From: Bacteroidota bacterium
GTDB taxonomy: Bacteria > Bacteroidota > Bacteroidia > Flavobacteriales > Weeksellaceae
DNA length: 50,295 bases
Reading direction: 5' to 3'
Assembly (NCBI GenBank): GCA_023394415.1
Contig: JAEXAR010000038.1
Span: 1-50,295 of the forward strand
The notes beneath the pieces were generated by a model, which saw only the letters and a list, made by a program, of their open reading frames with translations, did not search any database and was not told where the DNA came from. Both the position numbers and the translations under genes were made by a program. Of this stretch, positions 15,747 to 23,852 are shown in pieces; the stretch's first letter is position 1; the number at the start of each line of letters is the position of its first letter.

Positions 15747-16955
15747 TTAAACTCTCTCCAAAATAACAGCATAACCTTGCCCAACACCAATACACATGGT
15801 GCATAGCGCATATTTTTTGCCCGTTTTCTGAAGTTCCAGGGCAGCAGAGTAGGTAATTCTTGTTCCGCTCATTCCAAGTGGATGCCCTAATGCAATGGCG
15901 CCTCCGTTTATATTTACTCTGGTGTCATCATTCGCTATTCCAAGTTCTTTTAAACATGCAATGCTTTGTGCTGCAAAAGCTTCATTCAGTTCAATAATAT
16001 CCATTTGGTCTAAAGTTAAATTGGCTCTTTTCAAAGCAAGTTTTGTGGCTTCTACAGGTCCAATTCCCATAATTCTAGGTTCTGTTCCGGTAACTGCGGA
16101 TGATACAATTTTCGCCAGAGGTTTAAGGTTATATTTCTCAACTGCCTCATCTGAAGCGAGAATTACTGCAGCAGCACCATCGTTTAATCCTGAAGCATTT
16201 CCCGCAGTAACTGTTCCGTTTTCCTTCACAAATGCGGCTTTCAATTTACTCAAAACCTCGAGGGAAGAATTTGGTTTTATGAATTCATCTTTATTAATCA
16301 CAATTGGGTCACCTTTTCTCTGTGGTATAACGATATCTGAAATTTCCTCTGCCAATCTTCCGCTTTCTTGTGCTTTCTTAGCTTTTATTTGAGAATTTAA
16401 GGCGAATTCATCCTGTTCCTGTCTTGATATATTGTAGATTTCTGCCAAATTTTCGGCGGTTTTTCCCATCGCTTCTGTACCGTACATTTTTTCCATTTCG
16501 GGATTGATAAACCTCCATCCAAAACTGGAATCGTACATTTTTTGTGCGGTATCAAAAGCATTTTCAGGTTTCGATATCACATACGGACCTCGAGACATTC
16601 CTTCAACGCCACCGGCAATAAATAAATCACCTTCATTCGATTTGATAGCTCTGGAAGCCTGTGCAATAGCACTCATTCCTGATGCACACAAACGATTTAC
16701 GGTTTCTCCCGGAACATTAACCGGAAGTCCGGCTAATAATAATGCCATTCTTGCAACATTGCGGTTATCTTCGCCGGCTTGGTTGGCACAACCGATAATC
16801 ACATCATCAATTTTATCTATTGGTAAATCCGGATTTTTTTCGATCAGACTTTTAATTACAGAAGCTATTAAATCATCGGTTCTTACTTCGGCTAAACTGC
16901 CTTTAAAATTTCCAATTGCCGAACGTGTTCCGTCGATGATATAGGCGTTTTTCAT
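15747..16955 (-). CDS. Thiolase, probably acetyl-CoA acyltransferase / 3-oxoadipyl-CoA thiolase type
   Basis: The 402-residue protein catalyses thiolytic cleavage or condensation of acyl-CoA. The active-site nucleophile is Cys90 in VNRLCASGM. His358 lies in GGAIALGHPLGMSG, and Cys388 in TMCIGVGQG. GCANQAGEDNRNVARMALLL and SSFGWRFINPEMEKMYG resemble PcaF/PaaJ (3-oxoadipyl-CoA thiolases) more than FadA. No pca, paa or fad partner lies in the window, so the pathway is unsettled. A promoter (TTG-N18-TATTTTTG) overlaps the terminator of the upstream gene. Confidence 0.93.
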   Translation of the reverse strand: MKNAYIIDGTRSAIGNFKGSLAEVRTDDLIASVIKSLIEKNPDLPIDKIDDVIIGCANQAGEDNRNVARMALLLAGLPVNVPGETVNRLCASGMSAIAQASRAIKSNEGDLFIAGGVEGMSRGPYVISKPENAFDTAQKMYDSSFGWRFINPEMEKMYGTEAMGKTAENLAEIYNISRQEQDEFALNSQIKAKKAQESGRLAEEISDIVIPQRKGDPIVINKDEFIKPNSSLEVLSKLKAAFVKENGTVTAGNASGLNDGAAAVILASDEAVEKYNLKPLAKIVSSAVTGTEPRIMGIGPVEATKLALKRANLTLDQMDIIELNEAFAAQSIACLKELGIANDDTRVNINGGAIALGHPLGMSGTRITYSAALELQKTGKKYALCTMCIGVGQGYAVILERV

Positions 16956-16975
16956 TTTATTTTTTTTGAATTTTT

Positions 16976-17004
16976 CAAAAATACAAATTAAAAAAGAGTT
17001 TCAA
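16976..17004 (-). promoter_or_regulatory. Thiolase promoter overlapping a terminator
   Basis: On the minus strand TTG (17004-17002) plus 18 bp leads to TATTTTTG (16983-16976), 20 bp before the start codon. The -33 element lies within the hairpin of the terminator at 16991-17020. Confidence 0.55.
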
Positions 17005-17020
17005 TTATTGAAACCCTTTT
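16991..17020 (-). terminator. Rho-independent terminator of the metallo-beta-lactamase-fold gene
   Basis: AAAGAGTTTCAA and TTGAAACCCTTT form a near-perfect stem with a T-run on the minus strand, 13 bp after the stop codon. Confidence 0.82.
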
Positions 17021-17033
17021 AATCTCATTGTGG

Positions 17034-18149
17034 TTATTGATAAGCCTTCCACCATTTCTCATAAACTTTAGTGTCATCCATCCAATCTACATTTTCTCCG
17101 ATTTTTGGGGTGATAATCCTTAAATTTTCAGAGTTTAGTTCAGAAATTTTATCCAAAGGTTCATCCCAAGGGTGTATTGCAAGTGCAAATTTTCCGCTGT
17201 GTACAGGAATCATTCTTTTGGCGTTCAACTCTTTCATCGCTTTGATATTTTCGCCCGGAAGGAAATGGATGTAGCGCCAATCTTTGTTGTATTGTCCGTT
17301 TTCGAGGATGGCGAGATCAAAACTGCCATATTTTTCACCAATTTTTTTGAAATGGGTGTCATAACCGCTGTCACCGCCAATATAAATTCTTTGGTTGGGC
17401 GTTTCAAATACAAAGCTCGCCCAAATCGCTTGGTCACGTTTAAATCCTCGTCCTGAAAAGTGTCGCGCAGGTTCTGCGGTTACTTTATAGCCATTTCCTA
17501 AATCAGAGCTTTCAAACCAGTCGAGTTCAATAATGTTTTTCGGATTGTAGCCCCAATATTCCAAATGTTCTGCCGTTCCAAGTCCAGTAATGATTTTTTG
17601 GGATTTTGGAAATAATTTCAACACCGTTTCATAATCCAGATGATCCCAATGATCGTGGGTGATAATGAGATAATCGAGTTGCGGAATATCTTCTGGTGTA
17701 TAGATATCGCTTCCTTTAAATGCTTTTGTACTAAATGAAAATGGAGAAGCATAACCACTCAAAACCGGGTCTACAAGGATTTTTTTACCGTCGATCTGCA
17801 TATAATACGAGGAATGTCCCATCCAAACAAATACATTTTGATTGGGATTTAAATTTTTTAAATCGGTTTTGGTAAAATGAAATGCCTCTTTCGGAGATTT
17901 TCTTTCGGCTTTACCAAAAAGAAAACGGAACATCACTTCCGGCATTGATGTATCTTCGGCTAATTGTGGTGTAGGATTCAGGTTATCAAAGCGTCCGTTT
18001 TTATAATGGGGAGATTTTAAGATTCTTTCGAGTCTTGCTCCGGAAGGTGCTTTACCGAATTTTTTTTGATGGATGATAAAATAGGTGATTGTTGCCAGAG
18101 CTGCAATAATTATAAGTAGGTAAATCATTATGTTCTTTAGGATTTTCAT
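17034..18149 (-). CDS. Membrane-anchored metallo-beta-lactamase-fold hydrolase (NAPE-PLD/UlaG-like)
   Basis: The protein has 371 residues. An N-terminal hydrophobic helix (6-26) anchors it in the inner membrane or acts as an uncleaved signal. The metal-binding motif THDHWDHLD (His165, His167, Asp169, His170) is complete. Further ligands are in EPARHFSGRG, IGGDSGYDTHF and MIPVHSGKF. The preceding VWMGHSSYYMQIDGKKILVDP stretch is typical of the NAPE-PLD/L-ascorbate-6-phosphate-lactonase branch. A phosphodiesterase or lactonase activity is expected; the substrate is not inferable. It is a single-gene unit, divergent from the SRPBCC gene. Confidence 0.9.
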   Translation of the reverse strand: MKILKNIMIYLLIIIAALATITYFIIHQKKFGKAPSGARLERILKSPHYKNGRFDNLNPTPQLAEDTSMPEVMFRFLFGKAERKSPKEAFHFTKTDLKNLNPNQNVFVWMGHSSYYMQIDGKKILVDPVLSGYASPFSFSTKAFKGSDIYTPEDIPQLDYLIITHDHWDHLDYETVLKLFPKSQKIITGLGTAEHLEYWGYNPKNIIELDWFESSDLGNGYKVTAEPARHFSGRGFKRDQAIWASFVFETPNQRIYIGGDSGYDTHFKKIGEKYGSFDLAILENGQYNKDWRYIHFLPGENIKAMKELNAKRMIPVHSGKFALAIHPWDEPLDKISELNSENLRIITPKIGENVDWMDDTKVYEKWWKAYQ

Positions 18150-18265
18150 CAGTTTTATAAATCAGGTTGCAAATTAAACCAAATATTTATCATGTTATTT
18201 GCTTTTTAAATGAAATTTTGTTTATTTTTAATGTAAGATAAATGTCTAACTAAAATTTTAAAGTT

Positions 18266-18691
18266 ATGCACGATAATGTAGTCGTTAAACAGAGAGTTAA
18301 CGCACCTGTAGAGAAAGTTTGGAGCGCACTTACAGATAAAGCGCAGATGAAAGAGTGGTATTTTGATATCCCCGATTTTGAACTTGGTGTACACAACGAG
18401 TTTAATTTTTATGAACCGGGAGATGCACAGAAATTTCATCATCACGGCGAAATCCTTGAAATTATTCCCAATTCTAAGTTAAAACATTCTTGGTCTTATC
18501 CTGAATTTTCTAAGGATAAAACTTTGGTAAAATGGGAACTTCAACCCGATGGAGACGGCACTTTGGTTACGTTAACCCATAAAGGTCTTGAAAACTTTGA
18601 TCATCTTGGAAGCGATTTTACCCACAGCAGCTTCGAAAACGGATGGAATGAGATTGTTTCTAAAAACCTTAAAAATTTTGTTGAAAATTAA
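18266..18691 (+). CDS. SRPBCC (AHSA1-like) ligand-binding protein
   Basis: The 141-residue cytoplasmic protein has the START/AHSA1 signature: APVEKVWSALTDKAQMKEWYFD at the N-terminus, a central sheet, and the C-terminal helix FENGWNEIVSKNLKNFVE. Proteins of this fold bind hydrophobic ligands or assist stress responses; AHSA1-like bacterial members have no fixed role. It is monocistronic and ends at a clear terminator. No signal peptide is present. Confidence 0.88.
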   Translation: MHDNVVVKQRVNAPVEKVWSALTDKAQMKEWYFDIPDFELGVHNEFNFYEPGDAQKFHHHGEILEIIPNSKLKHSWSYPEFSKDKTLVKWELQPDGDGTLVTLTHKGLENFDHLGSDFTHSSFENGWNEIVSKNLKNFVEN

Positions 18692-18709
18692 TTAAGATAA
18701 ATATTCAAT

Positions 18710-18744
18710 AAAGCACTGTTTCATTTAGAAATGGTGCTTTTTTT
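18710..18744 (+). terminator. Rho-independent terminator after the SRPBCC gene
   Basis: AAAGCAC pairs with GTGCTTT (with tttc/gaaat extension), followed by a T-run. The T-run ends 1-2 bp before the next gene's -7 box. Confidence 0.8.
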
Positions 18745-18745
18745 G

Positions 18746-18753
18746 TAGATTTG
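18746..18753 (+). promoter_or_regulatory. Candidate -7 box (TAGATTTG) for the glutaminyl cyclase gene
   Basis: Matches TAnnTTTG directly after the preceding terminator T-run, 18 bp before the ATG at 18772. A TTA lies 18 bp upstream in place of the -33 TTG. Confidence 0.5.
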
Positions 18754-18771
18754 ACGAAAATTTTCACAGCA

Positions 18772-19794
18772 ATGAAAAATAGTTTTTTAATTGGAATATT
18801 AGCATTATCGCTTTTCGTGTCCTGCAATAAGGATAAAGAAATCTTAAATAACCTGAACGATTACAATCTTGAAATGGAAAGCAAAGGCTATCATTTTGGG
18901 GATGCCATCACCTTACCTAAAGAAGTAACCGAAAATGCAGAAAGTATTACCATCAGTTTCGGCGAAAAAGAAACCAATAATCTTGTAATTGATCCCAAGT
19001 TTTTTAATTTGGGAGATAATGCTGTAACTTTTAATGTGAAAAAGAAAGGAGGGGAGGTTTTGCAGCAAGATGCCACCATTAATGTTTTTGCTAAAAATCC
19101 CGAGGCTAAACTAACATATACTATTGTGAAAGAATATCCGCATGCTACACCCAATTTTGTACAAGGTTTTCAGCTAGACGGAAACACGGTATATGAGAGT
19201 GAAGGACAATACGGTGCATCAAAACTTTGGAAATATACATTAGGAGGAACAACACCAATTTCTACAACACCACAGCCTGAAAAATATTTCTCTGAAGGAA
19301 TGACAATTGCGGGGGATAAGATTTATCAATTGACATGGAAGGAAAAGACAATGTTTGTTTATAATAAATCCGATTTAAAATTGATTAAGGAATTTCCGTA
19401 TCCAAATGTAATGGGAGAAGGTTGGGGACTAACATACGATGGTAAAAACCTTATTGCATCAGACGGAACCAAAAATCTTTACTTTTTGGATGTGAATGAT
19501 CCTTCAAAAATGGTTAGGTACATTTCTGTGGCAGGAAATACTGAAGCCTATGATCAACTTAATGAATTGGAGTTTCATAAAGGATTTGTATACGCTAATG
19601 TTTGGCAGAAACCCATTATTCTGAAAATTAATCCGGTTAACGGAGAAGTAGTAGGAACTTTTGATTTTAGTGAAATTGCAAAAAAACATACTACCAACAA
19701 TGATGACGTGTTAAATGGTATAGCTTTTAAAGGTGATAATATGCTCATAACCGGTAAAAACTGGCCAGTGATATATGAGGTGGCAATTAAATGA
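18772..19794 (+). CDS. Lipoprotein glutaminyl-peptide cyclotransferase (Glu_cyclase_2)
   Basis: The 340-residue protein converts N-terminal Gln to pyroglutamate on exported proteins. A lipoprotein signal ends in LFVSC (Cys18). A domain of about 80 residues is followed by the five-bladed propeller cyclase, with PNFVQGFQLDGNTVYESEGQ, EGMTIAGDKIYQLTW, EGWGLTYDGKNLIASDGT, LNELEFHKGFVYANVW and VLNGIAFKGDNMLITGKNWP. All are family hallmarks. I chose ATG 18772 over an upstream TTG at 18751 because the lipobox then falls at the expected position. In T9SS organisms exported proteins often start with pyroglutamate, which fits the many SxQ signal-peptide ends here. Confidence 0.93.
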   Translation: MKNSFLIGILALSLFVSCNKDKEILNNLNDYNLEMESKGYHFGDAITLPKEVTENAESITISFGEKETNNLVIDPKFFNLGDNAVTFNVKKKGGEVLQQDATINVFAKNPEAKLTYTIVKEYPHATPNFVQGFQLDGNTVYESEGQYGASKLWKYTLGGTTPISTTPQPEKYFSEGMTIAGDKIYQLTWKEKTMFVYNKSDLKLIKEFPYPNVMGEGWGLTYDGKNLIASDGTKNLYFLDVNDPSKMVRYISVAGNTEAYDQLNELEFHKGFVYANVWQKPIILKINPVNGEVVGTFDFSEIAKKHTTNNDDVLNGIAFKGDNMLITGKNWPVIYEVAIK

Positions 19795-19839
19795 GTCTAG
19801 GTTTGAGAATAGAAGAGTTGGATTAATTATTAATATCAT

Positions 19840-19869
19840 AATTGCATTCTTAGGAATGCAATTTTTTTT
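19840..19869 (+). terminator. Rho-independent terminator of the glutaminyl cyclase gene
   Basis: A perfect AATTGCATTC/GAATGCAATT stem with a 4-nt loop and eight T residues. It merges into the next promoter box. Confidence 0.9.
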
Positions 19870-19876
19870 ATATTTG
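19869..19876 (+). promoter_or_regulatory. Candidate -7 box (TATATTTG) for the serine hydrolase operon
   Basis: The T-run of the terminator provides the first T of the box, which ends 7 bp before the ATG at 19884. A very short or absent 5' leader is implied. Confidence 0.5.
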
Positions 19877-19883
19877 ATCGATA

Positions 19884-20972
19884 ATGAAATTTCTTAACCT
19901 TTTATTATTGTTATTGTTCTGCTCACTTTCGGCGCAGACTAATTATTTATCAGATTTAGATGAAAAATCAGATAAAATTGTTAAAAATTTCAGAGATAAA
20001 CACAGTATTCCTGGTATTTCGATTTCAATTTCTATCAAAAATGAATTGATTTATACTAAAGGATTTGGTTATGCAGATTTGGAACAAAAAAAACCTGTAA
20101 ACCCTGCACTAACAAAATTTAGAATTGCAAGTATCTCAAAAACTATTACAGCAATAACTTTAGCCAAGTTACAGGAAGAAGGAAAAATAGATATTAAAGA
20201 AAGTATTTATAAGTACCTTGATAGCCTGCCAAATATTGGGTATCAAATTACTGTTGAAAGTTTACTTTCCCACAGATCCGGATTAATTAGAGATTACGAG
20301 AGAAACATTTTATGTGGAAAAAATGATTTTCACAAAGTAAACTTTAATAGTTCTTTTACAGAAAATAAATTTCAGTATAGACCTGAAACTAGATTTAGCT
20401 ACAGCAATTATGGCTATAAACTTTTAGGCATCTTAATAGAAAAGGTTTCCCAAAAAACTATTACCGAAGCTAAAAAAGACTATGTCATTTCCAAGCTTGG
20501 TTTGAAAAATACAGTTCCTGAAACAAATTTATCTGATGAAAATATCTCTAAATTTTATTATAAAAAATTTGGTAAAATGTTGGAAGTTCCTTGTATTGAT
20601 TGTAGTTTCAATTATGGTCCGGGATGCTACCTCTCAACTTCAGAAGATTTGGTGAGATTAGGTAATGGTTATCTTTATAAAAACCAATTGATAAGTGAAA
20701 ACTCTTTCCGAAACCTAATAAAAACACGTAATGAAGATAAAAATTATGGTTTGGGATTTATGGTAATGAGAGATTATTATAAAAATTATTTTTTTGGGCA
20801 TAATGGAAGTTATCCCGGAGCAGCATCTTACTTAAGGATTTATCCAGCCAATGAATTGGTGATTTCTGTACTGATGAATTATAGAGATGATATTATAATT
20901 TCTGAACTAGACTCTTTTGTTTCAGAAGTTGTGTATAATTATGTGGAAAAAAATAATAAAAAGAAGAATTGA
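19884..20972 (+). CDS. Secreted serine hydrolase, beta-lactamase class C/penicillin-binding-protein fold
   Basis: The protein has 362 residues. A signal peptide (1-18, ending SLSAQ) is followed by the beta-lactamase-related domain. The SxxK motif is S83-I-S-K86, the YxN motif is Y173-S-N175, and HNG (306-308) replaces the KTG triad. This set fits esterases or D-aminopeptidase-like members rather than true beta-lactamases. The substrate is unknown. Its stop codon overlaps the TTG start of the next gene, and its signal-peptide DNA is about 78% identical to that gene's. Confidence 0.9.
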   Translation: MKFLNLLLLLLFCSLSAQTNYLSDLDEKSDKIVKNFRDKHSIPGISISISIKNELIYTKGFGYADLEQKKPVNPALTKFRIASISKTITAITLAKLQEEGKIDIKESIYKYLDSLPNIGYQITVESLLSHRSGLIRDYERNILCGKNDFHKVNFNSSFTENKFQYRPETRFSYSNYGYKLLGILIEKVSQKTITEAKKDYVISKLGLKNTVPETNLSDENISKFYYKKFGKMLEVPCIDCSFNYGPGCYLSTSEDLVRLGNGYLYKNQLISENSFRNLIKTRNEDKNYGLGFMVMRDYYKNYFFGHNGSYPGAASYLRIYPANELVISVLMNYRDDIIISELDSFVSEVVYNYVEKNNKKKN

Positions 20973-21742
20973 AGTTTCTAAATCTCATATTGGTGTTATT
21001 GTTCTGCTCACTTTTTGGGCAACAAAAACTTCCTTTGGATTCTTTAAAAATTGGGGATGCAAAGGATTTTTTTGTGGATGATTATGGACATATTTATCTC
21101 TACAAGAACAAAAATTTCAGCCTTACAAAACTTGATTCTTTGGGACAACAACAGGGAAGGTTGATGCTTACGGTTCCTTATAAAATTCAGAATGTTCAAA
21201 ACCCCTTAAATATTGTATTGTTCTCTGAAAATGCTCAGGAAATTAAATTTATAGATCAAAATCTGAATGAGATTCAGAAAATAGATTTAAGGAAGTTTGG
21301 GTTTATCAAAATGGCTTATGCAGAAGATTTGCAGCAAATATGGCTTTTGGATGAAAGTGCCAAGCGACTTATACAATATCATTTTAGGGAAGACAAAATC
21401 ATAAGTTCTTTCCCATTAAATTTTAATTTAGATTATGTTTTGGATATGATTGTATTTGAAAACAGACTTTATCTTATTACCAATAAAGAATTTTTGGTTT
21501 ATAATTTCAAATCAGAAACCATCAGCTCCATTCCAGTAGAAAATCCCCTGAAATTAAGGCGCGAAAACGATAGTGTCCTTATCATTTCAAAAAATAAAAT
21601 TTTTAGGTTTATCGAAAATTCTCTTAAAAACTCTTTCCAATCGCAGTCCGCAGAAATTGTGGATAAAAACTCCAGCTCATATTTTGAAGTGAGAGAAGGG
21701 AAACTTTATCTTTACAAACTTCAAGAAAACTTGAAACCTTAA
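20969..21742 (+). CDS. Secreted protein of unknown function with TTG start
   Basis: The protein has 257 residues. Translation must begin at TTG 20969, because the next in-frame ATG is 57 codons downstream and would remove the signal peptide (1-18, KFLNLILVLLFCSLFGQ). TTGA overlaps the previous stop codon, implying translational coupling. The mature part has repeated strand-like segments (IYLYKNKNFSLTKLDS, IKFIDQNLNEIQKIDL, LYLITNKEFLVYNF, LYLYKLQE), suggesting a small beta-propeller. No catalytic motif is seen. It is probably cotranscribed with the serine hydrolase and perhaps with the kinase downstream (26 bp). Confidence 0.8.
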   Translation: MKFLNLILVLLFCSLFGQQKLPLDSLKIGDAKDFFVDDYGHIYLYKNKNFSLTKLDSLGQQQGRLMLTVPYKIQNVQNPLNIVLFSENAQEIKFIDQNLNEIQKIDLRKFGFIKMAYAEDLQQIWLLDESAKRLIQYHFREDKIISSFPLNFNLDYVLDMIVFENRLYLITNKEFLVYNFKSETISSIPVENPLKLRRENDSVLIISKNKIFRFIENSLKNSFQSQSAEIVDKNSSSYFEVREGKLYLYKLQENLKP

Positions 21743-21768
21743 ACCTAAACTTGAAACAAAATTATTAA

Positions 21769-22383
21769 ATGCACATCGCGATTACAGGAAACATCGGAGC
21801 CGGAAAAACTACTCTAACAACAATGCTCGCCAAACATTACGATTGGGAAGCCCAGTTTGAAGATGTAGATCACAACCCTTACCTTGAAGATTTTTATGCG
21901 GATATGAGCAAATGGAGTTTTGCCCTGCAAATTTACTTTTTGGGAAGCCGTTTCCGACAGGTGAAGGAAATACGTGAGAGTGGAAAAAATATTATTCAGG
22001 ATCGAACGATATATGAAGATGCACACATTTTTGCAGAGAATTTGTTTGATATGAATCTTCTTTCAGAACGCGATTTCAAAAATTATACTTCAGTTTTTAA
22101 TTTAATGAAATCTTTTGTTTCGGCACCTGATTTATTAATATATCTGAAGTCTGATGTGCCGAATCTGGTGAAAAAAATCTATAAAAGAGGTCGTGAGTAT
22201 GAAGCCAGTATTAGTATTGAATACCTTTCAAAACTCAACCAGAAATACGAAAAATGGATTGATAATTATAAGGAAGGAAAACTTTTGGTGATTGAAGTGG
22301 ATGATTTAGATTTTGTAGAAAGACCGGAAGATTTTGGCTACATTCTAGAAAGGATAGAAGCAGAACTACACGGTTTGTTTTAG
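21769..22383 (+). CDS. Deoxynucleoside kinase
   Basis: The 204-residue cytoplasmic enzyme of the dNK/dGK family phosphorylates deoxynucleosides for nucleotide salvage. The P-loop GNIGAGKTT spans residues 7-15. The catalytic Glu-Asp region is FEDVDHNPYLEDFY. The DRT-x-YEDAHIFA motif matches the DRS segment, and the lid has KRGREYEASI with arginines for phosphate contact. The length is normal. It lies between a secreted unknown and arsC on the plus strand; a functional link is not evident. Confidence 0.93.
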   Translation: MHIAITGNIGAGKTTLTTMLAKHYDWEAQFEDVDHNPYLEDFYADMSKWSFALQIYFLGSRFRQVKEIRESGKNIIQDRTIYEDAHIFAENLFDMNLLSERDFKNYTSVFNLMKSFVSAPDLLIYLKSDVPNLVKKIYKRGREYEASISIEYLSKLNQKYEKWIDNYKEGKLLVIEVDDLDFVERPEDFGYILERIEAELHGLF

Positions 22384-22470
22384 TTCAAAATTGTTCAAAA
22401 TTGTTCAAATTGGAACTTGAAACTGAAACTCGGAACTTGAAACCCGAAATCCGAAACCCGAAACAAAATA
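22384..22470 (+). repeat. 10-bp and 7-bp satellite arrays between the kinase and arsC
   Basis: Three ttcaaaattg-type units lead into heptamers gaaactg, aaactcg, gaacttg, aaacccg, aaatccg and aaacccg. The array fills nearly all of the 91-bp gap and stops 5 bp before the arsC start codon. A shorter aacttgaaac array precedes the kinase at 21728-21758. Confidence 0.65.
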
Positions 22471-22474
22471 ATTA

Positions 22475-22822
22475 ATGATAAAAGTTCTTCACAATCCTAC
22501 CTGCTCAAAATCCCGTGGAATCCTTGAATACCTCGATGAAAGCGGTGTTGAGTTTGAAGTGATTGATTTCGTCAAAGAACCGCTTTCAGAACTAGAAATA
22601 AAAACCGTACTCAAAAAACTGAATATAAACGTTCAAGACATTATCCGCAAAAATGAAACGGTTTACAAAGAAGAATTCGTCAATCAATCACTTTCAGAAG
22701 AGGAATGGATTAAAATTTTGTCTGAACATCCGGAATTAATTCAGCGTCCCATTTTGGTAAAAGGTGCGGCTGCAATAATTGGTCGTCCTGTAGAACATGT
22801 GAAGTTTTTTATTGAAAAATGA
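22475..22822 (+). CDS. arsC: Arsenate reductase, glutaredoxin-dependent ArsC type
   Basis: The 115-residue thioredoxin-fold protein has catalytic Cys10 in HNPTCSKSR. Arginines correspond to the arsenate-binding trio: Arg58 (IIRKNE), Arg91 (QRPIL) and Arg104 (GRP). No arsB, acr3 or arsR lies nearby, so it may be a housekeeping member of the ArsC/Spx/YffB superfamily rather than part of a resistance operon. Convergent with the downstream epimerase gene. Confidence 0.9.
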   Translation: MIKVLHNPTCSKSRGILEYLDESGVEFEVIDFVKEPLSELEIKTVLKKLNINVQDIIRKNETVYKEEFVNQSLSEEEWIKILSEHPELIQRPILVKGAAAIIGRPVEHVKFFIEK

Positions 22823-22823
22823 T

Positions 22824-22868
22824 TGAGATTTGAGATTCGAAATAGAAGTTAGAAGTTAGAAGTTAAAA
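22824..22868. repeat. 7-bp satellite (agaagtt units) between convergent genes
   Basis: gagattt, gagattc and then agaagtt repeated three times occupy most of the 74-bp gap 22823-22896. No terminator hairpin is seen here. Confidence 0.5.
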
Positions 22869-22896
22869 GATTCACCATTCACGATTCATAGAATCT

Positions 22897-23793
22897 CTAT
22901 CTCACTAATGACTCCAATGCCTCATCCAGTTTTGGATATTTAAATTCAAATCCCGAAGATTTAATTTTATCGTTGGAAACTCTCGTTCCTTCTAAAATCA
23001 TTTCACTCATTTGTCCTAAAACCGCTTTCATCAAAAATGAAGGAACATTTATTGGAATAAACAGTTTTTTATTGGCTTTCGCCAAACGTTTCATAAAGTC
23101 TTTATTCTTTGGAACTTCATCAGCAACAGCATTATAAGCGCCTTTTAACTCTACATTTTCTACAGCTTCTAAATACATATTGACGATATCATCTTCGTGA
23201 ATCCAATTGAACCACTGTTTCCCTGAACCAATTCCTGAAGCCAAATTAAAGTTTGAAATCTTCTTCAATTGTTCAAAACTTCCACCCTTTTTAGATAACA
23301 CCGGAGACGTTCGGAGAATAACAACGCGATCTGAAATCGCTGTAAAAGAATGGGCACCGTCTTCCCATTGTTCACAAACTTCTGATAGAAAATCACGATG
23401 AAGAATGCCATCGTTTTCGGTCAAAATTTTTTCAGAAGTGAAAGTTCCGTAATAATTGATGCCGGATGCAGAAATAAAGGCTTTTAGTTTGATATTTCTT
23501 TTTTTACATTCATCAAAAAGAAATTGTGCTGAATCAACGCGACTGCTGATAACCTTTTTTTTGTAACTATTGATCCATCGTTTGCCTATGCTTGCACCTG
23601 CAAGATGAATGATAACTTCAATATTTTCAAAAGCCTTCTCATCAATTTTATTTTTTTGATAATCCCAGAAAAATTCGTCAGTTTTTTCTGATTCAGAACG
23701 AACTAAGACTTTCACGGTATGTCCTTTCTGCCTCAGTTTTTCAACCAAAGCAGTTCCAACCAAACCTGTTCCTCCTGAAATGAGTATTCTCAT
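22897..23793 (-). CDS. TIGR01777 family NAD(P)-binding epimerase-like protein (YfcH-like)
   Basis: The 298-residue protein has a Rossmann start ISGGTGLVGTALVEKLRQKG at residues 4-23. The family-specific segments are IIHLAGASIGKRW, SRVDSAQFL, FISASGINYYG and DRVVILRTSPVLS. The C-terminal half (NWIHEDDIVNMYLEAV, GAYNAVADEVPKN, EGTRVSNDKIKSSGFEFKYP) is diagnostic of TIGR01777. The biochemical role is unsettled; it is related to sugar-nucleotide epimerases. Satellite sequence (aaagtct heptamers, 23799-23845) lies upstream in place of a recognisable promoter. Confidence 0.92.
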   Translation of the reverse strand: MRILISGGTGLVGTALVEKLRQKGHTVKVLVRSESEKTDEFFWDYQKNKIDEKAFENIEVIIHLAGASIGKRWINSYKKKVISSRVDSAQFLFDECKKRNIKLKAFISASGINYYGTFTSEKILTENDGILHRDFLSEVCEQWEDGAHSFTAISDRVVILRTSPVLSKKGGSFEQLKKISNFNLASGIGSGKQWFNWIHEDDIVNMYLEAVENVELKGAYNAVADEVPKNKDFMKRLAKANKKLFIPINVPSFLMKAVLGQMSEMILEGTRVSNDKIKSSGFEFKYPKLDEALESLVR

Positions 23794-23852
23794 AATATTA
23801 AAGTCTAAAGTTTAAAGTCTTCGGACTTCCGTCTTCCGTCTTCAATCCATCA

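Noticed and set aside
22384..22470. Could the satellite arrays be CRISPR repeats?
   Set aside because: Units are 7-10 bp with no spacers of constant length, and no cas genes are present.
22475..22822. Arsenic resistance operon
   Set aside because: Only the ArsC-like gene is present; no arsR, arsB/acr3 or other ars gene lies nearby.
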